Below, in pieces: positions 9,103-19,733 of a stretch of DNA of 64,000 nt. Location: contig NZ_QASO01000032.1 of NCBI RefSeq assembly GCF_003052605.1, positions 1-64,000 on the forward strand, given 5' to 3'. This stretch comes from Ectopseudomonas oleovorans (GTDB lineage Bacteria; Pseudomonadota; Gammaproteobacteria; Pseudomonadales; Pseudomonadaceae). A program made the position numbers and the translations under genes. Each line of letters opens with the position of its first letter. The first letter of the stretch is position 1. The notes under the pieces were generated by a model. The model was given only the letters and a program-made list of their open reading frames with translations, had not been told where the DNA came from and did no database searches.

Positions 9103-9678
9103 CTACGGCTTGTCTGCCGCCTTCCACAGCACCTCGGCTATGCCCTGGCGCTTGGCGATCAGGCGGGCGGCGACGAACAGCAGGTCGGAGAGGCGATTGA
9201 CGTAGGCCAGGCCCTCACCACGTAGCGGCTCGACGGCATTGAGGTGTTGGCAGCGGCGCTCACTGCTACGCGCGAGACTGCGGCACACGTGGGCCTGGGC
9301 GATCAGCCTGGAGCCGCCAGGCAGGATGAAGTTTTCCAGTGGCCCGACCTCTTCGTTCCAGTTGTCGATGGCCGTCTCCAGGCGCTGCACTTCTACCTGC
9401 TGCAAGGCCTGGTACTCGGGCATTGCCAGTTCGCCCCCGAGATCGAACAGACGGTGCTGGCAGGGGCTCAGCACCTCGCTGATCTCCTTGAGTGCCGGCC
9501 AGGTCGTGGCGGCATCATCCAGTTCGGCAAGCAGCAGGCCGAGCTGGCTGTTGAGCGTGTCCAGTTCGCCGATGGCCTCGATACGTGGGTGATCCTTGCC
9601 GACCCGGCGGCCGTCGGCCAGCCCGGTTTCGCCTTTGTCGCCAGTGCGGGTGTAGATCTTCGAGAGGCGAAAGCCCAT
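9103..9678 (-). CDS. Cob(I)alamin adenosyltransferase (PduO type)
   Basis: A protein of 191 residues that transfers the adenosyl group of ATP to cob(I)alamin, giving coenzyme B12. The N-terminal signature KIYTRTGDKGETGLADGRRV binds ATP, and the C-terminal block RSLARSSERRCQHLN is the helical substrate motif. The trimeric PduO-type ATR family is clear and length is normal. It starts 3 bases after the stop of the upstream sensor kinase gene on the same strand, so it is probably the last gene of that transcription unit. Confidence 0.93.
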   Translation of the reverse strand: MGFRLSKIYTRTGDKGETGLADGRRVGKDHPRIEAIGELDTLNSQLGLLLAELDDAATTWPALKEISEVLSPCQHRLFDLGGELAMPEYQALQQVEVQRLETAIDNWNEEVGPLENFILPGGSRLIAQAHVCRSLARSSERRCQHLNAVEPLRGEGLAYVNRLSDLLFVAARLIAKRQGIAEVLWKAADKP

Positions 9679-9681
9679 GTC

Positions 9682-11700
9682 TCAGAGTCCTGTGTGATCG
9701 GGCAGCGAGGCCAGCGGCAGGCGCAGGGTGAAACAGGTGCCCTGGCCTGGCGTCGAGTGCACTTCCATCTGCCCTTTGTGATTGTTGGTGATGATGAAGT
9801 AAGAGACCGCCAGGCCGAGTCCGGTGCCCTGGCCCACCTCCTTGGTGGTGAAGAAGGGTTCGAATATGCGTTTGCGCACCGCCTCGCTCATGCCGGTGCC
9901 GTTGTCTTCCACTTGTACTTCTGCCCAGTTGCCGGCCTGCCGAGTGCGCAGGATGATGCGGCCGGGCTCGGTATCCTCGTCGCGCTGGTGAATGGCCTGG
10001 GCGGCGTTCTTCAGCAGGTTGAGCAGCACCTGTTCCAGTTCGTTGGCGGTGCCGGCCACAGGCCCCAGCAGCGGGTCGAACTGGCGCACGATCTCCAGTT
10101 TCTTGAAGTCGAAGCTGTCGGCCAGGTCGAAGTCGTTGCCGGCGATCTCCAGGGCTTGGTCGATCAGCGCCGGCAGATCGCAGGGCGATAGCTGGCGGTC
10201 GCTGCGGCGGCTGAAGCTGAGCATGTGGCTGACGATCTTGGCGGCGCGCTGGCCGGCCTGCTGGATGCCGTCGAGCAGGCGCGGTATCTCGCGTGCCTCC
10301 ATGTAGTGCTCAATGGCTTCCAGGCTGACGCCGGCCTGTTCGGCCTGTTCGACATTCTTTTCCAGACCCGGCGACAGGCGCCGGCGGATGTTCTGCACGT
10401 TATGCAGGATGGCGCCGAGCGGGTTGTTGATTTCGTGCGCCATGCCCGCCGCCAGGCCGCCGACGGAGAGCATCTTCTCCGACTGCACCATCATTTCCTC
10501 CAAGGCCAGGCGCTGGGTGATGTCGTCGATACGGATCACCACGCCTCGGCCGGCGCCGCCCACCAGTGGGTAGAAGGTCAGGGCGTAATGGTGGGGCTCT
10601 TCGTCTTTGTGCCAGGTAACGCGCTCGATCTTCTCCACGCGATGCTGCTCGGCGGTGCGTTTGAGCTGCGCGAGAAAGGGTTTGAGTGGCGGGAAGGCGA
10701 GAAATATCGGTTGGCTCAGCGCCTCTTCCAGGCGCGTACCGGACAGGGCGCTGGCTTCCTGATTCCACTGCGTGACGTAGAGCTGTTCGTCGAGAGCGAT
10801 CAGCGCCGAAGGCATGGAGTCGATGATGCTGTTGAGGTAGTTCTGAAAGCCGGTGAGTTTCTTCTCGATCTTGCTGCGCACCTGCACCTCCAGCTCCAAC
10901 TTGCGGTTGGAGTGGCGAGTCTCCTCGGCCAGGCTCTGCGCCTGATCGAAGGCCTGCTGGGCGTCGTCGCGGGCACGCTTGAGCTGCTGCTCACGCGCTT
11001 CCATGCGCATCAGCATGGTGTTGAACGCATCGGCCAGGCTGCCGATCTCGTCCTGATTGCCGCGATTGGCGCGCAGCGCATAGTTCTCTTCGCGGGTGAC
11101 CTGGCGTGACAGTTCTTCCAGACGGCGAATGGGTTTGGTCACCAGGCGTTTGATCTGCCTGGCCACCAGCAACCACAGCAGCACGCTGAACGCCAGAATC
11201 ACCAGGCTGGCGGTCAGGGTGCCGGTATAGAAGGCACCAGGCAATTCGCTGGACGCCACCAGCAGCAGGGCGCCGGGGCGACCGCTGGGGTGGGGCAGAT
11301 CGACCAGCAGGTTGGTGCGAAAGGCTGTTTCGCGCCAGTTCTGCAGCTGGCTCAGTTGCTGCGGTAGCTGCAGTTTTTCGCCGCGTTGCAGTTGTGCCAG
11401 GCTGTTGCCATTGCTGTCGTAGATAATCGCTGCACGCAGGGGCGCGTAATCGTCCAGGCGTTTGAGCAGGGCCTCGGCCGAGGCGGACGAGTGCAAGGCT
11501 TCCTTGCTCAGTGTCGGGCTGGCGATAAGCCGGCCGAGGGTGTGCAGGGCCTGTGGCGCCATGCTCTGCTGGGTGATCCAGTAGGCTGCGCTGATGAAAG
11601 CCAGATTGGCCACCAGCATCACGGCGGCGAGCAACACCAGCAGTGCGGCGAGCAGTTTGCGGCCCACTGGCAGGTTTTCGAGGCGCTGACGCAGTCTCAT
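9682..11700 (-). CDS. PAS/HAMP sensor histidine kinase
   Basis: A membrane sensor kinase of 672 residues. Two membrane segments (about 17-40 and 161-180) flank a periplasmic sensor region. HAMP (about 182-235) and a coiled coil (about 236-283) follow, then a PAS domain (about 285-400), HisKA with the phospho-acceptor His422 in AAGMAHEINNPLG, and HATPase_c with NLLKNAAQAI and FFTTKEVGQGTGLGLA. The signal is unknown. No partner regulator is adjacent in the same unit except the atypical receiver protein two genes upstream (12734-13696), which could be its target. Complete and apparently functional. Confidence 0.93.
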   Translation of the reverse strand: MRLRQRLENLPVGRKLLAALLVLLAAVMLVANLAFISAAYWITQQSMAPQALHTLGRLIASPTLSKEALHSSASAEALLKRLDDYAPLRAAIIYDSNGNSLAQLQRGEKLQLPQQLSQLQNWRETAFRTNLLVDLPHPSGRPGALLLVASSELPGAFYTGTLTASLVILAFSVLLWLLVARQIKRLVTKPIRRLEELSRQVTREENYALRANRGNQDEIGSLADAFNTMLMRMEAREQQLKRARDDAQQAFDQAQSLAEETRHSNRKLELEVQVRSKIEKKLTGFQNYLNSIIDSMPSALIALDEQLYVTQWNQEASALSGTRLEEALSQPIFLAFPPLKPFLAQLKRTAEQHRVEKIERVTWHKDEEPHHYALTFYPLVGGAGRGVVIRIDDITQRLALEEMMVQSEKMLSVGGLAAGMAHEINNPLGAILHNVQNIRRRLSPGLEKNVEQAEQAGVSLEAIEHYMEAREIPRLLDGIQQAGQRAAKIVSHMLSFSRRSDRQLSPCDLPALIDQALEIAGNDFDLADSFDFKKLEIVRQFDPLLGPVAGTANELEQVLLNLLKNAAQAIHQRDEDTEPGRIILRTRQAGNWAEVQVEDNGTGMSEAVRKRIFEPFFTTKEVGQGTGLGLAVSYFIITNNHKGQMEVHSTPGQGTCFTLRLPLASLPDHTGL

Positions 11701-11770
11701 GAGGGTATCGTTGTGACGAGTGAGGACGGCAGGTTAGCGCGGCTGTCAGGCCATTGCCTACTGCCAGTGT

Positions 11771-11819
11771 AGGGCGGGTGCAACCCGCCAAGCTGCGAGT
11801 GATGGGTTGCACCCGCCCT
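11771..11819. repeat. Intergenic inverted repeat (16-bp arms)
   Basis: AGGGCGGGTGCAACCC at 11771-11786 is perfectly inverted at 11804-11819 around a 17-base loop, between the panE stop and the kinase start. This GC-rich palindrome resembles the short intergenic repeats common in Pseudomonas. With no T-tract it is a weak terminator candidate. Confidence 0.75.
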
Positions 11820-11825
11820 GCGTAC

Positions 11826-13696
<1,871 letters not shown>

Positions 13697-13834
13697 GGTA
13701 CTGGCTCGCAGACAGAGAGGAAGGACGCCAAACGGCGCGTATCAGTCTGGATATAATGGGCCCGCCATAGTTATCGTCAAGTCAGGCGCGTTCACTCCGT
13801 GAAGAGGATCGCGCCGTCCATCAGGAGCCCACTC

Positions 13835-14314
13835 ATGCCTTCGTTCGACATCGTGTCTGAACTGGACAAACACGAACTGACCAATGCGGTCGACAATGCC
13901 ATCAAGGAGCTCGACCGCCGTTTCGACCTGCGTGGCAAATGCAGTATCGAGAGTAAGGACAAGGCGCTGACCTTGACCGCCGAAGCCGAGTTCATGCTCG
14001 AGCAGATGCTCGACATCGTGCGCAGCAGCCTGATCAAGCGCAAGATCGACTGCCAGTGCCTGGAAACCAAGGAACCCTACGCTTCGGGCAAGGTGATGAA
14101 GCAGGAAGTCACCTTCCGCGAAGGTATCGACAAGGAGCTGGCGAAGAAGATCGTCGCCCACATCAAGGACGCCAAGCTCAAGGTGCAGGCCGCCATCCAG
14201 GGCGAGCAGGTGCGTGTCACCGGCAAGAAGCGCGATGACCTGCAGGAAGCCATCGCCCTGTTGCGTGGTCATGAGTTCGGCATGCCGCTGCAGTACAACA
14301 ACTTCCGCGATTGA
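13835..14314 (+). CDS. yajQ: YajQ family nucleotide-binding protein
   Basis: A 159-residue YajQ-family protein, ending [18 protein letters not shown] and starting [22 protein letters not shown], both diagnostic. Some family members bind c-di-GMP, and in other bacteria they act with a LysR regulator; others were reported to bind RNA or GTP. The ATG at 13835 has CAGGAG 8-13 bases ahead. It stands alone, diverging from the degenerate GGDEF protein. Whether it binds c-di-GMP in this strain cannot be told from sequence. Confidence 0.95.
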   Translation: MPSFDIVSELDKHELTNAVDNAIKELDRRFDLRGKCSIESKDKALTLTAEAEFMLEQMLDIVRSSLIKRKIDCQCLETKEPYASGKVMKQEVTFREGIDKELAKKIVAHIKDAKLKVQAAIQGEQVRVTGKKRDDLQEAIALLRGHEFGMPLQYNNFRD

Positions 14315-14416
14315 ACCTTTGTGATGCTGAGGCGTCGCAGGCTAGGTTGATAGCATTCTGACCGCCATGGCATGCCATGGCGGTTTCGTTTCATGTATGG
14401 GAAACAGGAGCACCCT

Positions 14417-15244
14417 ATGGAGATGAGCATCGACGAACTGGTGAAAATGTCCGAGGCTTGGATGCCGATGGTGTTGGAGTACAGCGGCAAGCTGACTTTG
14501 GCAGTGATCACCCTGCTGATCGGTTGGTGGCTGATCAGCCGGCTGACGTCGAGCATCGGGCGCATGCTGGCAGCGCGCAAGGTGGACCGTGCGTTGAGCA
14601 GCTTCATCGGCAGCCTGGTCAGCATTGTGCTGCGTATTCTGCTGCTGATCAGCGTGGCCTCGATGATCGGTGTGGAGACCACTTCATTCATCGCCATGAT
14701 CGGTGCCGCGGGTCTGGCCATCGGCTTGGCTTTGCAGGGCAGCCTGGCCAACTTTGCCGGCGGCGTGCTGATCATGCTGTTCCGCCCGTTCCGTGCCGGT
14801 GACTGGATCGAGGCACAAGGTGTTTCAGGCAGCGTCGACAGTATCCAGATCTTCCATACCACGCTGAAGACCGGCGATAACAAGGTCGTCATCGTGCCCA
14901 ACGGCAGCCTGTCCAACGGCCACATCACCAACTACTCGCGCGAGCCGCGTCGGCGTGCCGACATCAATATCGGTATCGATTACTCCAGCGATATCAAAAA
15001 AGCGCGCGAGGTGCTGCTGGAGATTGCCCAGGACCCGCGCGTGCATGTCGAGCCGGCGCCGGTGGTATTCGTCACTGGGCTGGGTGACAGTGCGGTGAAC
15101 CTGTCGCTGCGCGTGTGGGTGGCCACTGGCGACTTCTGGCCGGTGACCTTCGCCTTTACCGAGCAGGCCAAGGAGCGTCTGACCGAGGCGGGTATCGGCA
15201 TTCCGTTCCCACAGCGGGTGGTGCATCTGGCCAAGGCCGAGTAA
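14417..15244 (+). CDS. mscS: Small-conductance mechanosensitive channel, MscS family
   Basis: A 275-residue MscS-type channel that releases solutes on hypo-osmotic shock. Three N-terminal membrane helices (about 22-45, 62-84, 88-118) precede the beta and alpha/beta cytoplasmic vestibule. The pore helix is AAGLAIGLALQGSLANFAGG, rich in alternating Ala/Gly as required, followed by FRPFRAGDWIE. The ATG at 14417 has CAGGAG ahead. Length is close to the E. coli protein. It ends at a strong bidirectional terminator shared with ampG. Confidence 0.95.
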   Translation: MEMSIDELVKMSEAWMPMVLEYSGKLTLAVITLLIGWWLISRLTSSIGRMLAARKVDRALSSFIGSLVSIVLRILLLISVASMIGVETTSFIAMIGAAGLAIGLALQGSLANFAGGVLIMLFRPFRAGDWIEAQGVSGSVDSIQIFHTTLKTGDNKVVIVPNGSLSNGHITNYSREPRRRADINIGIDYSSDIKKAREVLLEIAQDPRVHVEPAPVVFVTGLGDSAVNLSLRVWVATGDFWPVTFAFTEQAKERLTEAGIGIPFPQRVVHLAKAE

Positions 15245-15257
15245 GGCGCGATGCAAT

Positions 15258-15288
15258 GAAAAAGCCCCGGTCGATCCGGGGCTTTTTT
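15258..15288. terminator. Bidirectional rho-independent terminator
   Basis: AAAAAGCCCCGG (ending at 15270) pairs with CCGGGGCTTTTTT around a short loop. A-tract and T-tract on the two sides let it serve both mscS (plus) and ampG (minus). Confidence 0.9.
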
Positions 15289-15298
15289 CTGCCTGGTG

Positions 15299-17095
15299 TC
15301 AGGCTTGCTCGACAGCAGGCGGTGTCGTCTCAGGCCGCGCTTGGCGTTTATCGCGACGCCACTGGATAACGATGAGCAGCAGTGTCGGTATACCCATCAG
15401 CGCCGTGGCAAGGAAGAAGTGAGCGTAGCCGAGGCTTTCCACCATCACGCCGGAATAGCCGCCGATCAGACGCGGCAGCAACAGCATGATGGAGCTGAGC
15501 AGGGCGTACTGGGTGGCGGAGAACTTCAGGTTGGTCAGACTCGACAGATAGGCCACGAACGCCGAGGTAGCCAGGCCTGCGCTGAAATTGTCGCAGCTGA
15601 TGGTGACGATCAGCATGTTCAGGTGCGGGCCCATGCCTACCAGCAGCATGAACATCAGGTTGGTGGCCGCCGAGGCGGCCGCGCCGATCAAGAGAATCGG
15701 CATGATGCCGAAACGCACGATGAGCAGGCCGCCGGCCCCGGCGCCGAGCAGGGTCATCACCAGGCCGAAAATCTTGCTGACACTGGCGATCTGCTCCTTG
15801 GTGAAGCCCTGGTCGATATAGAAGACGTTGGCCATCACCCCCATTACGGTGTCGGACAGGCGATAGGTGGCAATCAGGCTCAGCAAGAGCAGCGCCTGCC
15901 AGCGATAGCGCACGATGAAGTCGTTGATCGGCGTCAGCACCGGGGCCATGCCGCCCCAGAACAGGCTGGAAATCGACAGGCTGGTGAGCAGCGTGTAGAG
16001 CAGGGCGCGGAGGAAGGCGCGGTCTTGGTAGAGCAGTTCCTGCAGGCTCATCTGGCCCTGCAAGACCAGGTGCAGATCGCTTTCGTAGAACTGGGTGATC
16101 ATCGCCGGAACGGCAATCAGCAGGATGATCAGCAGCAGCACGGACAGCAGCTGATGGAAGAATCCATACCTTGCCGCTGCCGTTTTCAGCACCGGCGCCA
16201 GCCCACCCCAGAACAGCCCGGAGGCGCACACGCAGGCCAGGGTGCTGTAGAGCAGCGCACGCAGGAAGGCGCGGTCGTTGTAGAGCAGCTCCTGCATGCT
16301 GACGTCGCCGAGCAGCATCGGCACCAGATCACTCTGGTAGAACTGGATGAACATGGTCGGCACGGCGATGATCAGCACGATGACCGCGCTGATCGCCAGC
16401 AACTGGTGGAAAAATCCGTGCTTGGGCGGCGCGACATGAATGTGCGGCGGTGCTGGCGGCTCGCGCATCCAGATGGAGGTGAGCAGGCCGGGCAGCATCA
16501 GCAGGGCGAAGACCATGTAGGTGCCGGTCCAGGCACTGAACTGGTAGTCCTTGGCGGTCGAGCCGAAGCCTTCGGCGAAATACAGCGCGCCGGCGGTGGC
16601 CAGCAGCGCGGCCACCCGATAGCCGGTCATGTAGGCGGCAGCCAGCGCAGCCTGATGTTCGTCGCCGAGGATTTCCAGACGGTAGGCATCGACGGCGATG
16701 TCCTGGGTGGCCGAGGCGAAGGCCACCAGCACGGCCAGGGCGATCAGCGTCGACAGGTGCGTTTGCGGGTCGTAATGCGCCATTCCGATCAGGCCGATGG
16801 CGACCAGGCCTTGCGACAGCACCAGCCAGGAGCGGCGCCGGCCAAGTTTGCCCAGTAGCGGCAGGCGCCACTGGTCGAGCATTGGCGCCCACACCCATTT
16901 GAAGGCGTAGGCCAGGCCGATGAGGCTGGCGAAACCGATTGTCTCGCGTGCTACTCCGGCTTCGCGCAGCCATACCGAAAGGGTCGAGAACACCAGCATG
17001 TAGGGCAGGCCGGCGGCGAAACCCAGAAGCAGCAGAGCCAGTGTGGCGGGGTTGGCGTAGGTGGCGAGGGCTTCTCGCCAGGATTTGCGTGGCAT
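15299..17095 (-). CDS. ampG: AmpG-type muropeptide permease (MFS)
   Basis: A 598-residue MFS permease that brings anhydromuropeptides into the cytoplasm for cell-wall recycling, and so influences AmpC beta-lactamase induction where ampR/ampC exist. The N-terminus SWREALATYANPATLALLLLGFAAGLPYML and the QDIAVDAYRLE block are typical. The protein carries a tandem internal repeat, residues about 227-304 and 311-388, each starting GFFHQLL and ending LFWGG(L/M)APVL, which makes it longer than the enterobacterial proteins. The ATG at 17095 is chosen over upstream starts because homologues begin MPRKSWREA. Confidence 0.92.
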   Translation of the reverse strand: MPRKSWREALATYANPATLALLLLGFAAGLPYMLVFSTLSVWLREAGVARETIGFASLIGLAYAFKWVWAPMLDQWRLPLLGKLGRRRSWLVLSQGLVAIGLIGMAHYDPQTHLSTLIALAVLVAFASATQDIAVDAYRLEILGDEHQAALAAAYMTGYRVAALLATAGALYFAEGFGSTAKDYQFSAWTGTYMVFALLMLPGLLTSIWMREPPAPPHIHVAPPKHGFFHQLLAISAVIVLIIAVPTMFIQFYQSDLVPMLLGDVSMQELLYNDRAFLRALLYSTLACVCASGLFWGGLAPVLKTAAARYGFFHQLLSVLLLIILLIAVPAMITQFYESDLHLVLQGQMSLQELLYQDRAFLRALLYTLLTSLSISSLFWGGMAPVLTPINDFIVRYRWQALLLLSLIATYRLSDTVMGVMANVFYIDQGFTKEQIASVSKIFGLVMTLLGAGAGGLLIVRFGIMPILLIGAAASAATNLMFMLLVGMGPHLNMLIVTISCDNFSAGLATSAFVAYLSSLTNLKFSATQYALLSSIMLLLPRLIGGYSGVMVESLGYAHFFLATALMGIPTLLLIVIQWRRDKRQARPETTPPAVEQA

Positions 17096-17135
17096 CAGGC
17101 TCGAATCTGGGCAGGGGTGGTTCGTAGGGCGCACT

Positions 17136-17510
17136 CTAACTGCTGTGCTCCATCGGGCGCCAGCCGTGACGACGCATATCCACACGTTCGTTCAGGATGT
17201 TGATGCCCTCCGCGCGCAGACGTGCCCGTTGTTCGTTACCAGAGGGGCTGCCGGCAGCCAGACTGAGGCGTCCGCCAGCGGCGATCACACGATGCCAGGG
17301 GAGTGTGGTGCCGTCGGGCAATTGGCTCAGCGTGCGGCCGACCCAGCGTGCGGCGCGGCCAAGGCCGGCGAGCTGTGCCAGTTCACCATAGCTGACGACC
17401 TTGCCCTCAGGCACTTGTGCCAGTACCAGATACAGCGCCTCGCGACGCGCTTCCACGCTTGCCGGTGGTGGTGCCGGCCATGCAGACTCTGGCGGTTTCG
17501 TCTTGCCCAT
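17136..17510 (-). CDS. Alkyltransferase-like protein (ATL), MGMT-related
   Basis: A protein of 124 residues related to the DNA-binding domain of O6-alkylguanine transferase. The active-site PCHRV is replaced by PWHRV, the hallmark of ATL proteins: they bind O6-alkylguanine, flip it out and hand the lesion to nucleotide excision repair instead of removing the alkyl group. The helix-turn-helix block GKVVSYGELAQLAGLGRAARWVG is intact. It is divergent from the first DUF481 gene with only 17 bases between the starts. Confidence 0.9.
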   Translation of the reverse strand: MGKTKPPESAWPAPPPASVEARREALYLVLAQVPEGKVVSYGELAQLAGLGRAARWVGRTLSQLPDGTTLPWHRVIAAGGRLSLAAGSPSGNEQRARLRAEGINILNERVDMRRHGWRPMEHSS

Positions 17511-17527
17511 AGGGTTCGTCCTTCATC

Positions 17528-18520
17528 ATGCGCGTACTACTCGCCTTGTTCCTTTCTACCCTGGCAGCCCCGATCTGGGCCGATACCGTCTGGCTGAACA
17601 ACGGTGACCGCCTCAGCGGTGAGATTATCCTGCTCGATGGCGGCAAGCTGGCGCTCAAGACCAAATACGCCGGCCAGGTGCTGATCGACTGGAAGGATAT
17701 CGATACCCTCAGCTCGGACAAACCCCTGCTGGTGCGCCGCAGCGGTTTCGACAACGAACGCAGCGAAAGGTTGGCAGCAGCCGGGGCGGGCATGGTCCGA
17801 GTGCAGGGGGAGCGCGAGTACACCCTGCCGCTGGCGCAGATCAAACGGCTGATTCCGCCGCGGGCAGTGCTGGAAGACCGCCTCTGGGAGGGCAACCTCG
17901 ACGCCAAGCTGGATATGAAGCGCAACCAGAACGATGTCGATGAATGGAAGCTCAAGGGCAATACCCGTGTCGAGCACGGGCGCTGGCGCCATGTGCTCAG
18001 TGGCGAGCTGGAGCGTGAAACCAAGAACGACAGAAAGGTCGAGGACAACTGGAAACTGGAGTACGACCTCGATCGCTTTTTCACCGAGCACTGGTTCTGG
18101 CGGGTGGGCGTGGAGCAGGCCGAGGACGAATTCGAGACTGTCGATCGCCAGCGCATCGTCGGTACCGGCCCCGGTTATCGCTTCTGGGATGACGAACTGG
18201 GGCGTTTCGACCTGATCGGCCAGTTCAATCGCGTGCGTCTGGAGTCGGATGTTGCCGATCTGGCGTTCAATACCACTTCGCTGGAGCTGGATTACAAGCG
18301 CCTGCTGTGGGGTACGCGGCTGGAGTTCTATGCCAATGCCCAGTTGCAGATCCCGCATATCGAAGAAATCGACTACGTGCTCGATAGCGAATTCGGCCTG
18401 CGCTACCGCCTCAACCAGTGGGCGCGCTTATCGCTTTTGTACGAGCTGGATCAGTTGCGTGCCCCAGGGCAGACGGTTTCGGATCGGCATTATCTGATCG
18501 GTATCGGCGTGGGGTGGTGA
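17528..18520 (+). CDS. DUF481 outer-membrane-type protein, copy 1
   Basis: A 330-residue exported protein of the DUF481 (YdiY-like) family. A signal peptide (1-18, cut after IWA) is followed by a small beta-rich N-terminal domain (DTVWLNNGDRLSGEI) and a C-terminal beta-barrel-like DUF481 domain ending in the outer-membrane signature VGW. The function of the family is unsettled; some members respond to salt or acid. It is paralogous to the next gene over the whole length, so a tandem duplication is likely. The ribosome binding site is weak. Confidence 0.85.
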   Translation: MRVLLALFLSTLAAPIWADTVWLNNGDRLSGEIILLDGGKLALKTKYAGQVLIDWKDIDTLSSDKPLLVRRSGFDNERSERLAAAGAGMVRVQGEREYTLPLAQIKRLIPPRAVLEDRLWEGNLDAKLDMKRNQNDVDEWKLKGNTRVEHGRWRHVLSGELERETKNDRKVEDNWKLEYDLDRFFTEHWFWRVGVEQAEDEFETVDRQRIVGTGPGYRFWDDELGRFDLIGQFNRVRLESDVADLAFNTTSLELDYKRLLWGTRLEFYANAQLQIPHIEEIDYVLDSEFGLRYRLNQWARLSLLYELDQLRAPGQTVSDRHYLIGIGVGW

Positions 18521-18522
18521 TG

Positions 18523-18563
18523 CCGTCGGGCGGCGCGCTGCCCAACGGCACGCCGCCCGACGG
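18523..18563. repeat. Inverted repeat between DUF481 paralogues
   Basis: CCGTCGGGCGGCG at 18523-18535 is perfectly inverted at 18551-18563, right behind the stop of the first DUF481 gene. With only an A-run after it, it may end transcription on the minus strand or attenuate; no convincing T-tract follows on the plus strand. Confidence 0.65.
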
Positions 18564-18664
18564 AAAAAGCTGAACTCTGCGTATTCGGCCCGGTCAGCTG
18601 TTGCTCTGGCGCCGGGGTTGCGGATAATGCCCGGCTTTCGCCCACCAACGCCATTACCCAACTT

Positions 18665-19678
18665 ATGTCGCGCTCTAAATCGCTGTCCCTGCTAGGCCTG
18701 AGCATCGCTCTGTGCAGTTCCGCCACCTTCGCCGATACCGTCTGGTTGAAGAACGGTGACCGTCTCTCTGGCACCATCCGCTTCTTCGACGGCAGCAAAC
18801 TGTTGTTGGAAACCGACTACGGCGGCTCCATCCCGCTGGACTGGAAGAAAATCGCTACCCTGGAAAGTGACCACGAGCTGCTGGTCAAGCTCGGGCCGGT
18901 AGATGGCGAGCGTGCCAAGTCGCTGCTGGCGGCTGAGCCGGGCAAGGTCACGCTGGCCAATGGCGATTCGCCGAAGACCATCGAGCTGGCGCAGATCGAG
19001 CAGATCATGAAGCCCAAGCCGCTGGTGGAGGATTTTACCTGGAAGGGCAATGTCGACCTCGGTCTGGACTACAAGCGCGGTGAGCGCGACTCCGACGACT
19101 ACGATGTCGGCATCAAGACCCAGGCCCGTCATGGCCTGTGGCGGCATAACGCGCTGGCCGATTACAACCGCGAGCTGAAAAACGACGTCGTCAGTACCGA
19201 TAACTGGAGCGCCGAATATGCCCTTGACCGTTTCCTCACGGAGAAATGGTTCTGGCAGGGGCGCTTCGAGTACAAGCGCGACCGTATCGAAGAGGTGGAG
19301 CGTCAGCGCACCCTGGGTACCGGTCCGGGTTACCAGTTCTGGGATGACGAGCTGGGGTCGTTCTCCCTCGCCACCCTGGCCAACCGCAGTGATTACCGCT
19401 ACAGCAATGGCGAGCAGGACCGCTTCTATGCGATGAGCGTGAAGTGGGACTACAACCGCTATCTGATCGGCAAGACCGTCGAGCTGTTCACTGTCGGTGA
19501 GGTCGGTCGTCCGCTCAGTGGCGCGGCGGACTACAGCCTCGATGCGGAAGTCGGCCTGCGTTACAAGGTGACCGACTGGGCGTCGCTGAACATGAAGGCC
19601 GAGAAAGATATCGTCAGCGGTGCCGAGGGCGATCTGAACGAAACTCGCTACACCCTGGGGTTCGGCGTCGGCTGGTAA
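18665..19678 (+). CDS. DUF481 outer-membrane-type protein, copy 2
   Basis: A 337-residue paralogue of the preceding protein, with a signal peptide (1-23, cut after TFA), the same mature start DTVWLKNGDRLSGTI and the same C-terminal FGVGW. Shared blocks include LEDRLWEGNLD against VEDFTWKGNVD and TGPGYRFWDDELG against TGPGYQFWDDELG. The two proteins probably sit in the outer membrane and may be expressed differently, since a palindrome separates them. A strong terminator follows at 19691. Confidence 0.85.
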   Translation: MSRSKSLSLLGLSIALCSSATFADTVWLKNGDRLSGTIRFFDGSKLLLETDYGGSIPLDWKKIATLESDHELLVKLGPVDGERAKSLLAAEPGKVTLANGDSPKTIELAQIEQIMKPKPLVEDFTWKGNVDLGLDYKRGERDSDDYDVGIKTQARHGLWRHNALADYNRELKNDVVSTDNWSAEYALDRFLTEKWFWQGRFEYKRDRIEEVERQRTLGTGPGYQFWDDELGSFSLATLANRSDYRYSNGEQDRFYAMSVKWDYNRYLIGKTVELFTVGEVGRPLSGAADYSLDAEVGLRYKVTDWASLNMKAEKDIVSGAEGDLNETRYTLGFGVGW

Positions 19679-19690
19679 GCCGGTGCCAAC

Positions 19691-19720
19691 AAAAAGCCCG
19701 CGATCGTCGCGGGCTTTTTG
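19691..19720. terminator. Bidirectional terminator between DUF481 copy 2 and uraA
   Basis: AAAAAGCCCGCGA pairs with TCGCGGGCTTTTT around a very short loop, giving a terminator that works for both converging genes. Confidence 0.9.
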
Positions 19721-19733
19721 TTGGGCGGCGTAA

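Noticed and set aside
15296..16858. A 520-codon open frame antisense to ampG, and similar long frames antisense to argJ, upp/uraA and sulP
   Set aside because: Gln/His-rich or Arg-rich low-complexity translations typical of shadow frames in GC-rich DNA.
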